Counted from the stretch's first letter, positions 43,564 to 53,812 are shown. The stretch is 64,000 bases of DNA from Pseudomonas pisciculturae (GCF_015461805.1 NZ_JACVZE010000005.1:519209-583208); one strand, 5' to 3'. Made by a program: numbers and translations. Notes: a model not told the origin generated them from the sequence alone.

Positions 43564-44781
43564 ATGCGCATTCTATGGATACTGCCCTACTCACCCTGGC
43601 CCGCCACCAGCGGCGGCAAGACCCGCCAATACCACTTGCTGCGCAGCCTGGCGGCACGCGGGCATCGCATCACCTTGCTGCTGCATGACAAACAGTCGGT
43701 GTCGCGCGCCGACCGCGAGGTGCTGGAGGGGTTTCTTGAGCAGGTGATCATCCTGCCGCGTCGCCCATTGAGAAGTGTCAAAACCCTAGTGGCCGGGCTG
43801 GTTGCGCCCTACCCGCTGCTGGCCAGTGTGAACGGCCTGTCGAGTGAACTGCAGGAGACATTCGATTGGCTGCTGGCCGAGCCATGGGACGTGGTGCAGA
43901 TCGAGCACAGCTACAGCTTCCAGCCGTACGAAGAAGCGCTGGCACGCAAATCCCAGCCGTTTGTGCTGACCGAGCACAACGTCGAATCGGCCCTTGGCGC
44001 CGCCACCTACGACCGCTTGCCAAGCTGGGCGCTGCCGTTCATTCGCTACGATCAGTGGCGTTACGCACGCTGGGAGCGCCGGGTGATGCGCCAGGCCACT
44101 CAAGTCGTCGCCGTGACCGAGGCCGACGCCCAAGTATTGGAAACCATCGCCGGCAAACCCGTGCCGGTGGTGGTCAATGGCGTGGACTGCGATCACTTCG
44201 CCGCCGCCCATCCCGACCCGTCGACGCGCCGTGTGCTGTTTTTGGGCAACTACGAATACGCGCCGAATGTGGACGCCATCGAGTGGGCCCTGGATGAGAT
44301 TTTGCCCAAGGTCTGGGAGCGTTGCCCGGACGCGCGCATGAGCGTGTGCGGCTTCGGCATGCCGGGCAGTTGGCGGGAACGTTGGAAAGACCCGCGCATC
44401 GAGTGGCAAGGCTTTGTGCCCAACCTGCTGGACCTGCAATCGAGCTGCTCGGTGTTTCTCGCGCCGTTGCGCCATGGCGGCGGTTCCAAACTCAAAGTGC
44501 TCGAAGCCCTGGCCGCCGGCCTGCCGCTGGCGAGTACCGCGCAAGGTGTGTCGGGCCTGGACCTGGTGGATGGCCTGGACTACCTCGGTGGCCAGACCGC
44601 CGCCAACCTGGCGGATGCGGTGGTGCGCCTGCTGCAGTTCCCGGACGCTGCCGCGCCCATGGGCGAAGCGGGCCGCGCCTACGTACGCCGCGCCCACGAC
44701 TGGAGCGTCGCCGCCAGCCAGTTGGAGCAGGTGTATGCGACCCTTGCGCCATTGAATCAAAAGGAGCCCGCATGCGTGTAG
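43564..44781 (+). CDS. pslH: PslH, family 1/4 glycosyltransferase
   Basis: 405 residues, GT-B fold. N-terminal ILWILPYSPWPATSGGKTRQYHLL and the C-terminal sugar-nucleotide part with VLFLGNYEYAPNVDAIEWALDEILPKV and FLAPLRHGGGSKLKVLEALAAGLPLAST. The second block is the usual EX7E-like donor site. Starts 8 nt after pslG; its end overlaps pslI by 10 bp. Confidence 0.88.
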   Translation: MRILWILPYSPWPATSGGKTRQYHLLRSLAARGHRITLLLHDKQSVSRADREVLEGFLEQVIILPRRPLRSVKTLVAGLVAPYPLLASVNGLSSELQETFDWLLAEPWDVVQIEHSYSFQPYEEALARKSQPFVLTEHNVESALGAATYDRLPSWALPFIRYDQWRYARWERRVMRQATQVVAVTEADAQVLETIAGKPVPVVVNGVDCDHFAAAHPDPSTRRVLFLGNYEYAPNVDAIEWALDEILPKVWERCPDARMSVCGFGMPGSWRERWKDPRIEWQGFVPNLLDLQSSCSVFLAPLRHGGGSKLKVLEALAAGLPLASTAQGVSGLDLVDGLDYLGGQTAANLADAVVRLLQFPDAAAPMGEAGRAYVRRAHDWSVAASQLEQVYATLAPLNQKEPACV

Positions 44782-45875
44782 GTCTTGATTACCGCACCGT
44801 CGGCACCTCGCCGCAATCGGGCATCAGCCGCCAGGTGTACGCGCTGGAAGCCGGCTTGCGCGCCCTGCCGGACGTTGAGCTTGAACGTTTTACCGTGGCG
44901 CCGCTGGGCGACGAAACCCGCTTGCAGGCCCATTGCCCCGCCTGGGGGTGCGCCAAGACCGCCATGCACCAACCCCACAATCGCCTGCGTTTCGAAGCCG
45001 GTTTCTTGCCCCGTGCGCTGCGCGAGCAGCATATCGACCTGTACATCAGCACCTTCAATATGGGCCTGCCGCTGCCGCCCAAACCCAAGGGCTTGCGCAC
45101 CGTGGTGCTGCTGCATGACTTGTTCCAGATCACCTTGAACAACTACCACGCCAACCGCTTGAAAGCGCTGATCTACAAGACCAGTGATCGCCTGTCGATT
45201 GCCTACGCGGTGCACAGTGCCGACCGGGTGTGGACGCCCTCTCAGTACAGCGCCGATGAAACCGCGCGGTTGTTTCCCAAGGCCGCGGGCAAGATTCGTG
45301 TACTGCCCAACCAGGTGGATGGGTTTGTCGAACCGGCGGCAGATATCAGCGCCCGCCAATTACCCGAGCGCTACTGGTTGCTGGTGGGCACCCGTGAGTT
45401 GCGCAAGAACGTGCCGTTTTTGGTGGACGCCTGGCAGCAAGCGCGGCGCCAATCCCCCGAGGTACCGGAGTTGGTCCTGGTGGGCAGCCTTGAGCACTTG
45501 CCCGAAGCCCAACGCACGTTGCCGGGGATTCGGGCCTTGAGTGGTGTGTCGGACGCCGAGTTGCAGGCGCTGTACCGCCAGGCGTCACGCCTGTGGCAGC
45601 CGTCTTACGCCGAAGGCTTTGGCCTGCCGGTGATTGAAGCCCTGAGTGTGGGCACGCCGGTGGCCGTGGCCAGCGGTACGTCGCTGGATGAAATCACCCC
45701 ACCGTCGGCACCGCGATTCTCCCCTACCGATGGTGTGGCGTTGGTGCAATTGATGCTCAGCCTGGGTGCCAGGCCCGATGAAGAAACACACGAGCAACGG
45801 CGGTTGTGGGCGCAGCGTTTTAATCAACATGCCTACCGCCAACGCCTGGCCGAACTGATCGAGGAGTTGAAGTGA
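44772..45875 (+). CDS. pslI: PslI, family 1/4 glycosyltransferase
   Basis: 367 residues, GT-B fold with GISRQVYALEAGL at the N-terminus, VGTRELRKNVPFLVDAW at the domain boundary and PSYAEGFGLPVIEALSVGTPVAVASGTSL in the donor site. AAGGAG lies 5 nt upstream of the ATG. Builds the Psl repeat unit with PslC, F and H; the precise linkage is unknown. Confidence 0.88.
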   Translation: MRVGLDYRTVGTSPQSGISRQVYALEAGLRALPDVELERFTVAPLGDETRLQAHCPAWGCAKTAMHQPHNRLRFEAGFLPRALREQHIDLYISTFNMGLPLPPKPKGLRTVVLLHDLFQITLNNYHANRLKALIYKTSDRLSIAYAVHSADRVWTPSQYSADETARLFPKAAGKIRVLPNQVDGFVEPAADISARQLPERYWLLVGTRELRKNVPFLVDAWQQARRQSPEVPELVLVGSLEHLPEAQRTLPGIRALSGVSDAELQALYRQASRLWQPSYAEGFGLPVIEALSVGTPVAVASGTSLDEITPPSAPRFSPTDGVALVQLMLSLGARPDEETHEQRRLWAQRFNQHAYRQRLAELIEELK

Positions 45876-47305
45876 GAGCAAACCTGACAAGCCTCATCGC
45901 GATTCTTTTCGGCCTGCTGTTTGGGGCACTGGCGCTGTTGTTGTCACCGGCCAAGGCGTTCATCGCCGTGCTCGGCCTGGCGGGGGCGGTGACCATCCTG
46001 CGCTTTCCGTTCTGGGGCCTGCTGCTGTTTGCCCTGATGGCGACGTTCATGCCGTATTCCACGGTCAACCTGGGCATTCGCACCACCGTCAGCGAAGCGA
46101 TCCTGGCCCTGACCTGGGGCGCCGTGGTGTGGCATCGGTTTTTGTCGCGTATGCCCGATGGGACGAAATTCGCCCGACGCCCCACCGACCAGGCGCTGCT
46201 GTGGTTGATGCTGTTCAGTGTGTTCCCGTTTATCGTCGGCCAGGTCATCACCCACGCCGACAGCAGCGGCGTAGCGAACTGGCTGCGCTGGTTGTTGAAC
46301 CTGTCGGGGGTGTTCCTGGCCGCCCAGTTGCTGGTGGACCGCAAGCACCGCGAATCCCTGGTGATCGCCCTGCTGCTGGGCACCCTGGCGATGCTGGTGC
46401 TGTCGATTGTGGTGTTTGTACGCACCCGCTCCGGGGCTGGCATCGCGCCGATCCTGGCGCTGTTCAACTACGCCAACTTCGACACCTTGAAGTTTGGCCT
46501 GGAGGCTATGTCCTCGCGCATGGGTTCGCCGTGGACGCACCCGAATGCCATCGGCGGGATCATGGCCTTGCTGCTGCCCCTGGCCTTCTGCTTTGGCATG
46601 ACCGAACAAGGCTGGAAGCGCGCACTGGGCCTGGGCGTGGCGTGCCTGGGCGCGGCGGCATTGTTGTTGGCCAGTAGCCGTGGCGCCATGGTCAGCCTGG
46701 CGCTGGTGTTGCTGTGGATGGCCTCGCGACGCGTGCCCTACACTGGGCGCCTGCTGATGATCGGCGCAGCGCTGACGGTGGCGCTGGTGCTGGCTTATCC
46801 GCCGTTGCAGGAGCGGCTGGCGACGATTTTCTCGTCGAGCAACGCCAGTACCGAAGTGCGCTTTGACGAATACCGCATGTTCCCGCAGGCGGTGGCGGCG
46901 TATCCGCTGGGCATCGGCTTCAAGGTCGACCCGCCCGTGCCGGGCACGCACCTGCTGGGCATCTCCAACCTGTGGCTGAACTACATCTACAAGATCGGCA
47001 TCGTCGGCATGCTGTTCTTTGTGGCGGTGACCGTGCGCTGGTGGCGTGAAGCCCGCCCGGAAAAAGGCCCGATCCGCCTGAACAAAGACAACGCCCTGTG
47101 GCTGGGTACTACGGCGGGCATTCTGTCGGCACTGGTCAGCGGTTTGTTCGACCACTATTTCAGCTTCGCGGTGGTGATGGTGGCGCTGTTCTGGTTGATG
47201 GTGGGTATCAATGTGTTGGAAGCACGGCGGTTGTTTCCGGCACGGCTGCGTCAGGTCAAGCGCGTGGATGTGGCCGAGCCGCTGCCTGATGGCGTGCGCC
47301 ACTGA
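45872..47305 (+). CDS. pslJ: PslJ, O-antigen ligase/polymerase-like membrane protein
   Basis: 477 residues with about 10-12 transmembrane segments and the Wzy/WaaL-type periplasmic loop containing SPWTHPNAIGGIMALLLPLAF. Start is a GTG overlapping the pslI stop (GTGA). Likely polymerises or ligates Psl repeats on the periplasmic side. Confidence 0.87.
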   Translation: MRANLTSLIAILFGLLFGALALLLSPAKAFIAVLGLAGAVTILRFPFWGLLLFALMATFMPYSTVNLGIRTTVSEAILALTWGAVVWHRFLSRMPDGTKFARRPTDQALLWLMLFSVFPFIVGQVITHADSSGVANWLRWLLNLSGVFLAAQLLVDRKHRESLVIALLLGTLAMLVLSIVVFVRTRSGAGIAPILALFNYANFDTLKFGLEAMSSRMGSPWTHPNAIGGIMALLLPLAFCFGMTEQGWKRALGLGVACLGAAALLLASSRGAMVSLALVLLWMASRRVPYTGRLLMIGAALTVALVLAYPPLQERLATIFSSSNASTEVRFDEYRMFPQAVAAYPLGIGFKVDPPVPGTHLLGISNLWLNYIYKIGIVGMLFFVAVTVRWWREARPEKGPIRLNKDNALWLGTTAGILSALVSGLFDHYFSFAVVMVALFWLMVGINVLEARRLFPARLRQVKRVDVAEPLPDGVRH

Positions 47306-48714
47306 TGCTCGGTTCTGCCGCCTGGCTGACCCTGGCGACGCTGCTGGGCCTGTGCCTGGGCTTTGCCCGCGAATGGTTGCTGGTGGCGGCCTGGGGGGCG
47401 GGAGAGCGCAGTGATGCGTTCCTGATTGCGCTGTTTTTGCCCGAGGCATTGCGCATGTCCCTGGCCGGTGGCGTGCTGAGCGCCGCCGCGTTGCCGTTGT
47501 ACCTGGCGCGCAAGGACGGCGAGCGATTGGGCTGGCTGGCGGTGTTGTTCCCGGCCTTGATGCTGATCGCACTGGTGACCAGCCTGTTGCTGACGCTGTT
47601 GGCGCCGTGGCTGGTGCAGTTGCTCGGCCCGGGGCTGGCCGCCAGCGCCACGGCACTCGCCAGCAGTAATTTGCAGATCGTCGCGTGGTGCGTGCCGGGC
47701 TTGATGCTGCACGCGCTGTTCAGCATTCCGTTGCAGGCCAGCGAACGATTTGTGCTGGCGGGGTTGGGCTCGCTGCTGTTCAACCTGCCGCCGGTGACTT
47801 ATCTGGCGCTTGCCGGCACCGCCACTCAACCGCACTCGCTCGCCCTGGCCTGCCTGGCCGGCAGCCTGCTGATGCCACTGGCGATGCTGCCGGCCCTGTG
47901 GCGCCAGGGCTGGCGGCCGTGGCGCTGGCAGCTGTCTTTCGCGCCATTAAGAGAACTGGGCCAGCGCATCGGCCCACTGTTGCTGAGCAACGGCGCCAGC
48001 CAAGGGTTGGCGTTGGTCGAGCGTTTGGTGGCATCGCTGCTGGGGGAAGGCGCGGTGACCTGGGTCAACCTGGCCCGCAAACTGATGAACCTGCCGCTGA
48101 TTGCACTGATGAGCCTCAACCAGGTGCTGCTGGGCATGATGAGCCGCCGCCAGGGCGATGAGCGCCTGGCCCTGCTCAAGCGCGGCCTGGAAACCGCCAG
48201 CCTGCTGACCCTGCCGGCGGGTGTCGGCCTGGTGGCCGCAGCGCCGAGCTTGGTGGCGCTGCTGCTGCCCAAGCAATCGGCGGAGTCGCCGCTGCCCCTG
48301 CTGTTGGCCTGGTTTGCCGTGCCGCTGGTGTTCGGCGCCTGGAACGCCCTGCTCGCTCGTTACGCCTACGCTGCTGGCGATACGCGTCAGCCCTTGCGCT
48401 GCGAATTGCTCGGTAGCCTGGTCAACGTGGTGCTGCTCGGTGCCCTGCCCTTTGTGTTTGGCTTGGCAGGCATCCCATTGGCCGCGCTGGCGGGCGTGAT
48501 CTGCACCGCGCTGCTGTTGATGCAACGCCAGGCCCTGCTCGACGCCTTGCCTTGGGCGCGGCACTGGTTGCTCAGTGCCGTGCTGATGGGGTTGGCTGCG
48601 GCGGCGCTGTTCCGTATTGAAGGTGTGTGGATGCAACTTGGGCTGAGCACCCTGGCCGGCGCCGTGGTGTTGCTGGGGATGGGGTTGTGGCTCAAGCCAT
48701 GGCGCAAGGCATGA
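47305..48714 (+). CDS. pslK: PslK, MurJ/MviN-like flippase
   Basis: 469 residues, 12-14 transmembrane segments, MOP-superfamily pattern (GFAREWLLVAAWGAGERSDAFLIALFLPEALR at the N-terminus; NGASQGLALVERLVASLLGEGAV in the centre). Predicted to flip the lipid-linked Psl repeat across the inner membrane. Starts at the pslJ stop (TGATG). Confidence 0.88.
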   Translation: MLGSAAWLTLATLLGLCLGFAREWLLVAAWGAGERSDAFLIALFLPEALRMSLAGGVLSAAALPLYLARKDGERLGWLAVLFPALMLIALVTSLLLTLLAPWLVQLLGPGLAASATALASSNLQIVAWCVPGLMLHALFSIPLQASERFVLAGLGSLLFNLPPVTYLALAGTATQPHSLALACLAGSLLMPLAMLPALWRQGWRPWRWQLSFAPLRELGQRIGPLLLSNGASQGLALVERLVASLLGEGAVTWVNLARKLMNLPLIALMSLNQVLLGMMSRRQGDERLALLKRGLETASLLTLPAGVGLVAAAPSLVALLLPKQSAESPLPLLLAWFAVPLVFGAWNALLARYAYAAGDTRQPLRCELLGSLVNVVLLGALPFVFGLAGIPLAALAGVICTALLLMQRQALLDALPWARHWLLSAVLMGLAAAALFRIEGVWMQLGLSTLAGAVVLLGMGLWLKPWRKA

Positions 48715-48736
48715 ATGAACGATGGGGAGCGCACAG

Positions 48737-49792
48737 GTGAAAAATCGCTGGATTCAAATGGACATCGCCAAAGGCATCGGCATCTTGGTGATCGTGTATG
48801 CCCACAGTTGGTTCGTGGCCACGTCCCTGGACCTGATGTACCCGATTCTGGCCTCGTTCGTGTTGCCGTTGTTCTTCTTTTTGTCAGGGGTGTTGTTCAA
48901 GCCAGAGCAACCTTTTGGCGAAATGGCAATGCGTAAGGCCGACGGCCTGCTCAAGCCGTTTTTCTTCACCATGCTGTTGTACGTGATCGTGCGTGATGTA
49001 CTGCGCGGCCAGCCGCTGTTGCCAGATATCGGCGGTGTGCTGTATGCCTCGGTAAGCACCATCCCGTGGCAGGCGCTGTGGTTTTTGCCGCACTTCTGGG
49101 TGGTGATTTTGTTCAGTTGGGGGGTATTGCGGCTGATCCAACGTCTGCCCTTGGCGGTGAACTGCGGGTTGATGGCGTTGATGTTGCTGATGGGTACCTG
49201 GGTGCTGCCATGGTTCTGGCAATTGCCGGTGACGATCGGCGGGCAAACTTGGGTGTTGCCGGGCCTGCCGTTCAGCCTCGATATCACGCTGATCAGCAGC
49301 GCCTGTTTTATCTTGGGCTACCTGCTGCGGGACTGGCTGCGTCGGCATGAAGGTTCGCTGCTGACGCTGGTGATTTCGGCGGTACTGTTTGCGGCGGTAT
49401 TCCTCTGGCGAGGCGACACCATGGACTTGGCGCAACGGCGCTATGACCACTGGCTGTGGACCAGCCTGCTGGCAGTGATCGGGGTTTACCTGTGCTGGGC
49501 ACTGGCACGGGTACTGATGGTGTCTCGCGGACTGACGCGGGCGATGACCTACATTGGTCAGTCCACGTTGATTCTGTTGATCTTTCACGGGGAGATCCAG
49601 CACAAGACCTTCGACCTGATGGAACGCCTGGGGCTGCACCCGTTTGCGGCAGCGTGCGTGGGGCTGGTGGTGGCGGTGGTGGCGCCTTTGTTGATTGGGG
49701 AAGTGATCAAGCGGGTGGCGTTTTTGCGGTTTTTCTACTTTCCGTTCCCGGTGCGCAAGAAAACTCAAACCCAATCCCCGGCACCCAGCTGA
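48737..49792 (+). CDS. pslL: PslL, membrane-bound acyltransferase (family 3)
   Basis: 351 residues, ten probable transmembrane segments with QMDIAKGIGILVIVYAHSW at the N-terminus, the pattern of acyltransferase-3 proteins (OafA/YrhL type). Could O-acylate Psl. GTG 48737 has GGGGAG 7 nt upstream; an ATG at 48722 is the alternative. It is the last psl gene here; pslM-O of P. aeruginosa do not follow. Confidence 0.85.
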   Translation: MKNRWIQMDIAKGIGILVIVYAHSWFVATSLDLMYPILASFVLPLFFFLSGVLFKPEQPFGEMAMRKADGLLKPFFFTMLLYVIVRDVLRGQPLLPDIGGVLYASVSTIPWQALWFLPHFWVVILFSWGVLRLIQRLPLAVNCGLMALMLLMGTWVLPWFWQLPVTIGGQTWVLPGLPFSLDITLISSACFILGYLLRDWLRRHEGSLLTLVISAVLFAAVFLWRGDTMDLAQRRYDHWLWTSLLAVIGVYLCWALARVLMVSRGLTRAMTYIGQSTLILLIFHGEIQHKTFDLMERLGLHPFAAACVGLVVAVVAPLLIGEVIKRVAFLRFFYFPFPVRKKTQTQSPAPS

Positions 49793-49798
49793 ACCCAA

Positions 49799-50296
49799 TG
49801 TGGGAGCTGGCTTGCCCGCGAAGGCGGTGGGTCAGTCGCCGAAAATGCCAGCTGATCTACCGCTTTCGCAGGCAAGCCAGCTCCCACATTTGGATCGGTG
49901 CCAGTCCCGAAAACCATGTACACCGCCGATCCCCTGTGGGAGCGGGCTTGCTCGCGAAGGCGGTGGGTCAGTCGCCGTAAATGCCAGCTGGCCCACCGCT
50001 TTCGCAGGCAAGCCAGCTCCCACATTTGGATCGGTGCCAGTCCCGAAAACCATGTACACCGCCAATCCCCTGTGGGAGCGGGCTTGCTCGCGAAGGCGGT
50101 GGTTCAGTCGCCGCAAATGCCAGCTGGCCCAACGCTTTCGCAGGCAAGCCAGCTCCCACATTTGGGTCGGTGCCAGTCCCGAAAACCATGTACACCGCCA
50201 CCCCCCTGTGGGAGCGGGCTTGCCCGCGAAGGCGGTGGGTCAGCCGCCGCAAATGCCAACTGGCCCACCGCTTTCGCAGGCAAGCCAGCTCCCACA
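49799..50296. repeat. Tandem array of four REPINs, 136-bp period
   Basis: Copies begin at 49799, 49935, 50071 and 50207. Each is a 90-bp inverted pair (TGTGGGAGC... and ...GCTCCCACA) followed by a 46-bp linker that is almost the same in all copies. It fills the gap between the convergent pslL and TonB-receptor genes. Open frames running through it on both strands come from the repeats and are not genes. Confidence 0.93.
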
Positions 50297-50367
50297 TTTG
50301 GATGTGTGCCCTGCCGATAAATTGAGCACACAGCCAAGCCCTTCCCACTTGAGGTTAAGCGCTCAGA

Positions 50368-52776
50368 TTAGAAATCGTATTTGACACTGGTCATCAGGTT
50401 GCGCGGCGCGCCGTACATGCCGTGGTTGCCGGCGTAGCTCAGGTACTCGCGGTCGAACAAGTTGTTGAGGTTCACCGAGGTGCTCAGCTGGGGCGTTATG
50501 TCGTAGCGCACCAGCAGGTTGGTGACCGCGTAGCTGCCTTGGCTGAAGGTGTGCAAGTCTTCACCGACCTTGCTCTGCCAATTTACCCCGCCGCCCACGG
50601 TGAGTTTGTCGAGAGCACCCGGCAGGCGGTAGGTAGTGAAGGTCTTGAGGCTCTGGCGCGGCAAGGTGGTGACGATGCGGTTGTCGTCGGCATCGGTGCT
50701 CACCGCATAGGCGTAGCCGGCGGAGGCTTGCCAGCCTTCGGCCAATTCACCATTGAGCTCCAGCTCGACGCCTTTGGTGGTGGTGCCCTTCTCGTTGCGG
50801 TAAGTGTCGCCGCCGGGGGTGTCGATCCAGATCGCCAGGTTGTCCTGTTCCAGCTTGAACAGTGCCAGGCTGGTGTTCAGCTTCTCGTCGAAGAAACTTC
50901 CCTTGAGCCCGACTTCATAGCCCTTGCCTTCCATCGGCGGCAGCGCCTTGTTGTTGATGTCGTGCACGCCCATGGCCTGGGGGTTGAAGATCTTGGTGTA
51001 GCTGGCGTACGCCGACCAGTTGTCGGTGAGGTCATACACCACGCCCGCGTAGGGGATGTAGACACCGGTTTCGGATTCGTCGGTACGCGTGGTGGCGCCG
51101 CCATAGGTGCTGCTCTCGGTCTCGCGTTTCCAGTCGATGACGCGGCTGCCGAGGATCAGGCTGAGGTCATCAGTGACCCGCAGGCGGGTGCTCAGGTAGG
51201 CGGCGTATTGGCTCTCATCCACCGAGGATTTGCCGGTGACGTCAAACGCAGGTTTGGCCGAATTGCCGTCCCAGTTGAACAGGTTGTCGATGGCACCGGC
51301 GGGCGAGCTGGAATAGTCGTAGTTCCAACTGCCGTAGCTGGGCACGCTCTCGCGGTATTTGGACAAGGTGACACCGGCGATCAACTCATGCTCGCGGCCT
51401 AACAGGTCGAACGGGCCGGTAGCGTACAGGTCGAGGTTGTTTTGGCGCGGCGTGCCTGAGAAACGCACCGGCAATTGGGTGGTGCCGCTGCCATCGCTGT
51501 TGAGGCTACCGTTGACGTAGTTGAAGACTTCGTCGAACTGGTTTTCGGTGTGGGTGAATTCGGCCTTGGCGCTCCAGCCATTGTCGAATTTCTGCTCCAG
51601 GGATGTGAAGAAGCTGGTCTGTTCATGGTCATTGTAGGACCAGGATGGCGCTGTGTTCAGCGAGCGGCTGAGGTTGCTGCGCGAGCCATCGGTGAAGCGT
51701 GTGGGCAAACCGGAACGCGCCGGCGAGTCGACATCGGTGCGCAGGTAGCTCAAGCCCATGGTCAGCAAGGTGTCTTCGGTGAGATCAAACTCGGTGATGC
51801 CGTAGAGCAGTTGGCTTTCCTGCTTGTAGCGGTCGATCCACGAGTGCTCGGTCTTGTAGTCCGCCACCAGGCGCCCACGCACATTGCCGGTTTCGGTGAG
51901 CGGGCCGGAGACATCGACGCCGGTGCCGTAGCGGTCCCAGGTGCCCGCATCGGCCGTGACACTGGCCCGCGCTTCGGCGGTGGGGCGCTTGCGGATCAGG
52001 TTGATGGTCGCTGCCGGGTTGCCCATGCCGCTGATCAAGCCGGTGGCACCGCGCACGATTTCAACACGGTCGTACATGGCCATGCTTTGGGTGTAGTTGT
52101 CCATGCGCGTGGCGGTGGGCACGCCGTCGATCTCGAAATTCTGGATCTGGAAGCCGCGGGAAAAATACCCATCGCTTTCCGCACCCTGGCCGTCGCGCAG
52201 CACGATGATGCCGGGGGTGGCGTCGAGGGTGTCGCTGAGGTTGGTGAGGCGTTGGTCGTCCAGGCGCTGGCGGGTCATTACGGTGAGGGACTGCGGGGTT
52301 TCGCGCGGGGTCAGGTTCAGCCGCGTCGAGCTGCTGGAGGATTGCGTGGTGTAAGAACCGGTGCCCTCGGTGGTCGAGCCAGGGGCCTTGCCCGAGATGG
52401 ACACGGTGCTCAGTTGCAGCGCACCACCGGCCGGGCGCGGCTCCAGCGAGTAGTGGTTGCCACTGCCACGCACGGCTTGTAGGTCGCTGGTGCTCAGCAG
52501 AATGGCCAGGCCGGTGTCCAGGTCATGGCGCCCTTGCAGACCGGGGCTGGTCTTGCCGTCGGTGAGTGCTGCGGGGTAGGACAACAGGATCTGGCTGGCC
52601 TGGCCGAACTGGTTGAGGGCGCCGGCCAATAAGCCGGGGGCGATGTTGAAGTCCAATTGCTCTGCGGCCTGTACCCAGCTCGACGCGAGTACCAACGGTG
52701 TAGCGAGCGTTAGACCTGCGATGCCTTGCATGACGGCAAGGGCCAGTGATGTTTTCAATGTTGTGCGTGGCGGCAT
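50368..52776 (-). CDS. TonB-dependent siderophore receptor with STN domain (FpvA/FoxA-like)
   Basis: 802 residues: signal peptide ending VQA, STN domain (~40-115; FNIAPGLLAGALNQFG), plug with ETPQSLTVMTRQRLDDQ and VEIVRGATGLISGMGNPAATINLIRKRP, and a barrel ending in YDF. The IDGVP and GATGL motifs match hydroxamate- or pyoverdine-type receptors. The STN domain and the sigma/anti-sigma genes upstream make it a signalling receptor for a xenosiderophore or similar ligand. Ribosome site GGGGA 7 nt upstream. Not FecA-like. Confidence 0.9.
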   Translation of the reverse strand: MPPRTTLKTSLALAVMQGIAGLTLATPLVLASSWVQAAEQLDFNIAPGLLAGALNQFGQASQILLSYPAALTDGKTSPGLQGRHDLDTGLAILLSTSDLQAVRGSGNHYSLEPRPAGGALQLSTVSISGKAPGSTTEGTGSYTTQSSSSSTRLNLTPRETPQSLTVMTRQRLDDQRLTNLSDTLDATPGIIVLRDGQGAESDGYFSRGFQIQNFEIDGVPTATRMDNYTQSMAMYDRVEIVRGATGLISGMGNPAATINLIRKRPTAEARASVTADAGTWDRYGTGVDVSGPLTETGNVRGRLVADYKTEHSWIDRYKQESQLLYGITEFDLTEDTLLTMGLSYLRTDVDSPARSGLPTRFTDGSRSNLSRSLNTAPSWSYNDHEQTSFFTSLEQKFDNGWSAKAEFTHTENQFDEVFNYVNGSLNSDGSGTTQLPVRFSGTPRQNNLDLYATGPFDLLGREHELIAGVTLSKYRESVPSYGSWNYDYSSSPAGAIDNLFNWDGNSAKPAFDVTGKSSVDESQYAAYLSTRLRVTDDLSLILGSRVIDWKRETESSTYGGATTRTDESETGVYIPYAGVVYDLTDNWSAYASYTKIFNPQAMGVHDINNKALPPMEGKGYEVGLKGSFFDEKLNTSLALFKLEQDNLAIWIDTPGGDTYRNEKGTTTKGVELELNGELAEGWQASAGYAYAVSTDADDNRIVTTLPRQSLKTFTTYRLPGALDKLTVGGGVNWQSKVGEDLHTFSQGSYAVTNLLVRYDITPQLSTSVNLNNLFDREYLSYAGNHGMYGAPRNLMTSVKYDF

Positions 52777-52858
52777 GCCTGTTTCCCCAGTGAAGGTAGT
52801 GTCTGGGGATATAAGTCTCGTGAGATTGGCAAACGGACCACCCTGGCGCGAAATAAAT

Positions 52859-53812
52859 TCAAACCATGCCCTGGCGAGGCTTTAAGGTGACCCAGAAGCG
52901 GGTGAAATGCTGCACATCCAGCCTGAGGGTTTGCGCCAGCGCCGCCAGGATGCGGTCGGTGTCGGCCAGCGGATAAGTGCCGGAAACACGCAGGTCGCGC
53001 ACTGTCGGCTCACAAGCCAGATGCCCGCGACGGTAGCGGCCCAGTTCATCGAGAAAGTCTTCCAGGCGCATGCCCTGGGCGACGATCATGCCGCCACTCC
53101 AGGCTAACTCGCCGTCTCGCTGAGGGCGGCGGGCGAGCAAGGTGTGGGCGTCAAAGCTGATCAATTCGCCCGCCTGCAAGACGAGGCTGCCGGATGGGAG
53201 CTGCACCGACAGCGCGCCTTGGTCGACGGCACCCAATTGGGTGAAACCGCTGCGTTGGCGTACGCTGAAACGCCCACTGACAGCGCGGGTCAGGCCTTCG
53301 GCGGTCTTTACCCACAATGGGCGGGCATCGGTGGGGTTTGGGGCCACCAGGATTTCGCCGCGCAGCACGTGGATCTGGCGCAGCTGCGGGGTGTATTGCA
53401 CATCGATAGCCGTGTCGGTATTGAGTTGCACCTGGGTGTTGTCCGCGAGGTCGATGCGCCAGCGTTCGCCGACGCTGGTGCTGTAATCGCTGGCCCAGTG
53501 TTGCAGCAGTTCGGTGTGCTTGATGCTCCACGTGGTGGTGCCCGCCGCCAGCAGCACGGCCAGGTGCTTGACCACTTGGCGGCGGGACAACGCCGGCAGC
53601 AACGCCGCGCTGACCAGGGCTTGATGGGCCGGCGCGCGCACGCCTTGCAGGCGTTGGAAAAACCGCTGGGAATGCTGCCACGCCAGTTCATGGGCCGGGT
53701 CTTGCTCGCGCCAGCGCTGCCAATCGGCACGGGTCTGCTCGCTCACATCCGGCGCCTGTAACTCCAACTGCCAGTGCATCGCCTGTTCGGCGGCTTCCAG
53801 GGAGACCGTCAT
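52859..53812 (-). CDS. FecR-type anti-sigma factor
   Basis: 317 residues. N-terminal DUF4880-like part with HWQLELQAPDVSEQTRADWQ and WRxQDPAHELAW, one probable membrane segment (HLAVLLAAGTTTWSI, ~85-100), then a FecR domain (RIDLADNTQVQLNTDTAIDV, GRFSVRQRSGFTQL). The ATG at 53812 overlaps the sigma gene stop (ATGA). It transmits the receptor signal across the inner membrane. Confidence 0.9.
   Translation of the reverse strand: MTVSLEAAEQAMHWQLELQAPDVSEQTRADWQRWREQDPAHELAWQHSQRFFQRLQGVRAPAHQALVSAALLPALSRRQVVKHLAVLLAAGTTTWSIKHTELLQHWASDYSTSVGERWRIDLADNTQVQLNTDTAIDVQYTPQLRQIHVLRGEILVAPNPTDARPLWVKTAEGLTRAVSGRFSVRQRSGFTQLGAVDQGALSVQLPSGSLVLQAGELISFDAHTLLARRPQRDGELAWSGGMIVAQGMRLEDFLDELGRYRRGHLACEPTVRDLRVSGTYPLADTDRILAALAQTLRLDVQHFTRFWVTLKPRQGMV

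Noticed and set aside
45944..47656. 570-codon minus-strand frame opposite pslJ
   Set aside because: Arg/Gln/His-rich reverse frame of a membrane protein gene; not supported.
49800..50384. Several open frames of 100-190 codons on both strands after pslL
   Set aside because: They run through the REPIN array and encode the same repeated peptide; no start context.
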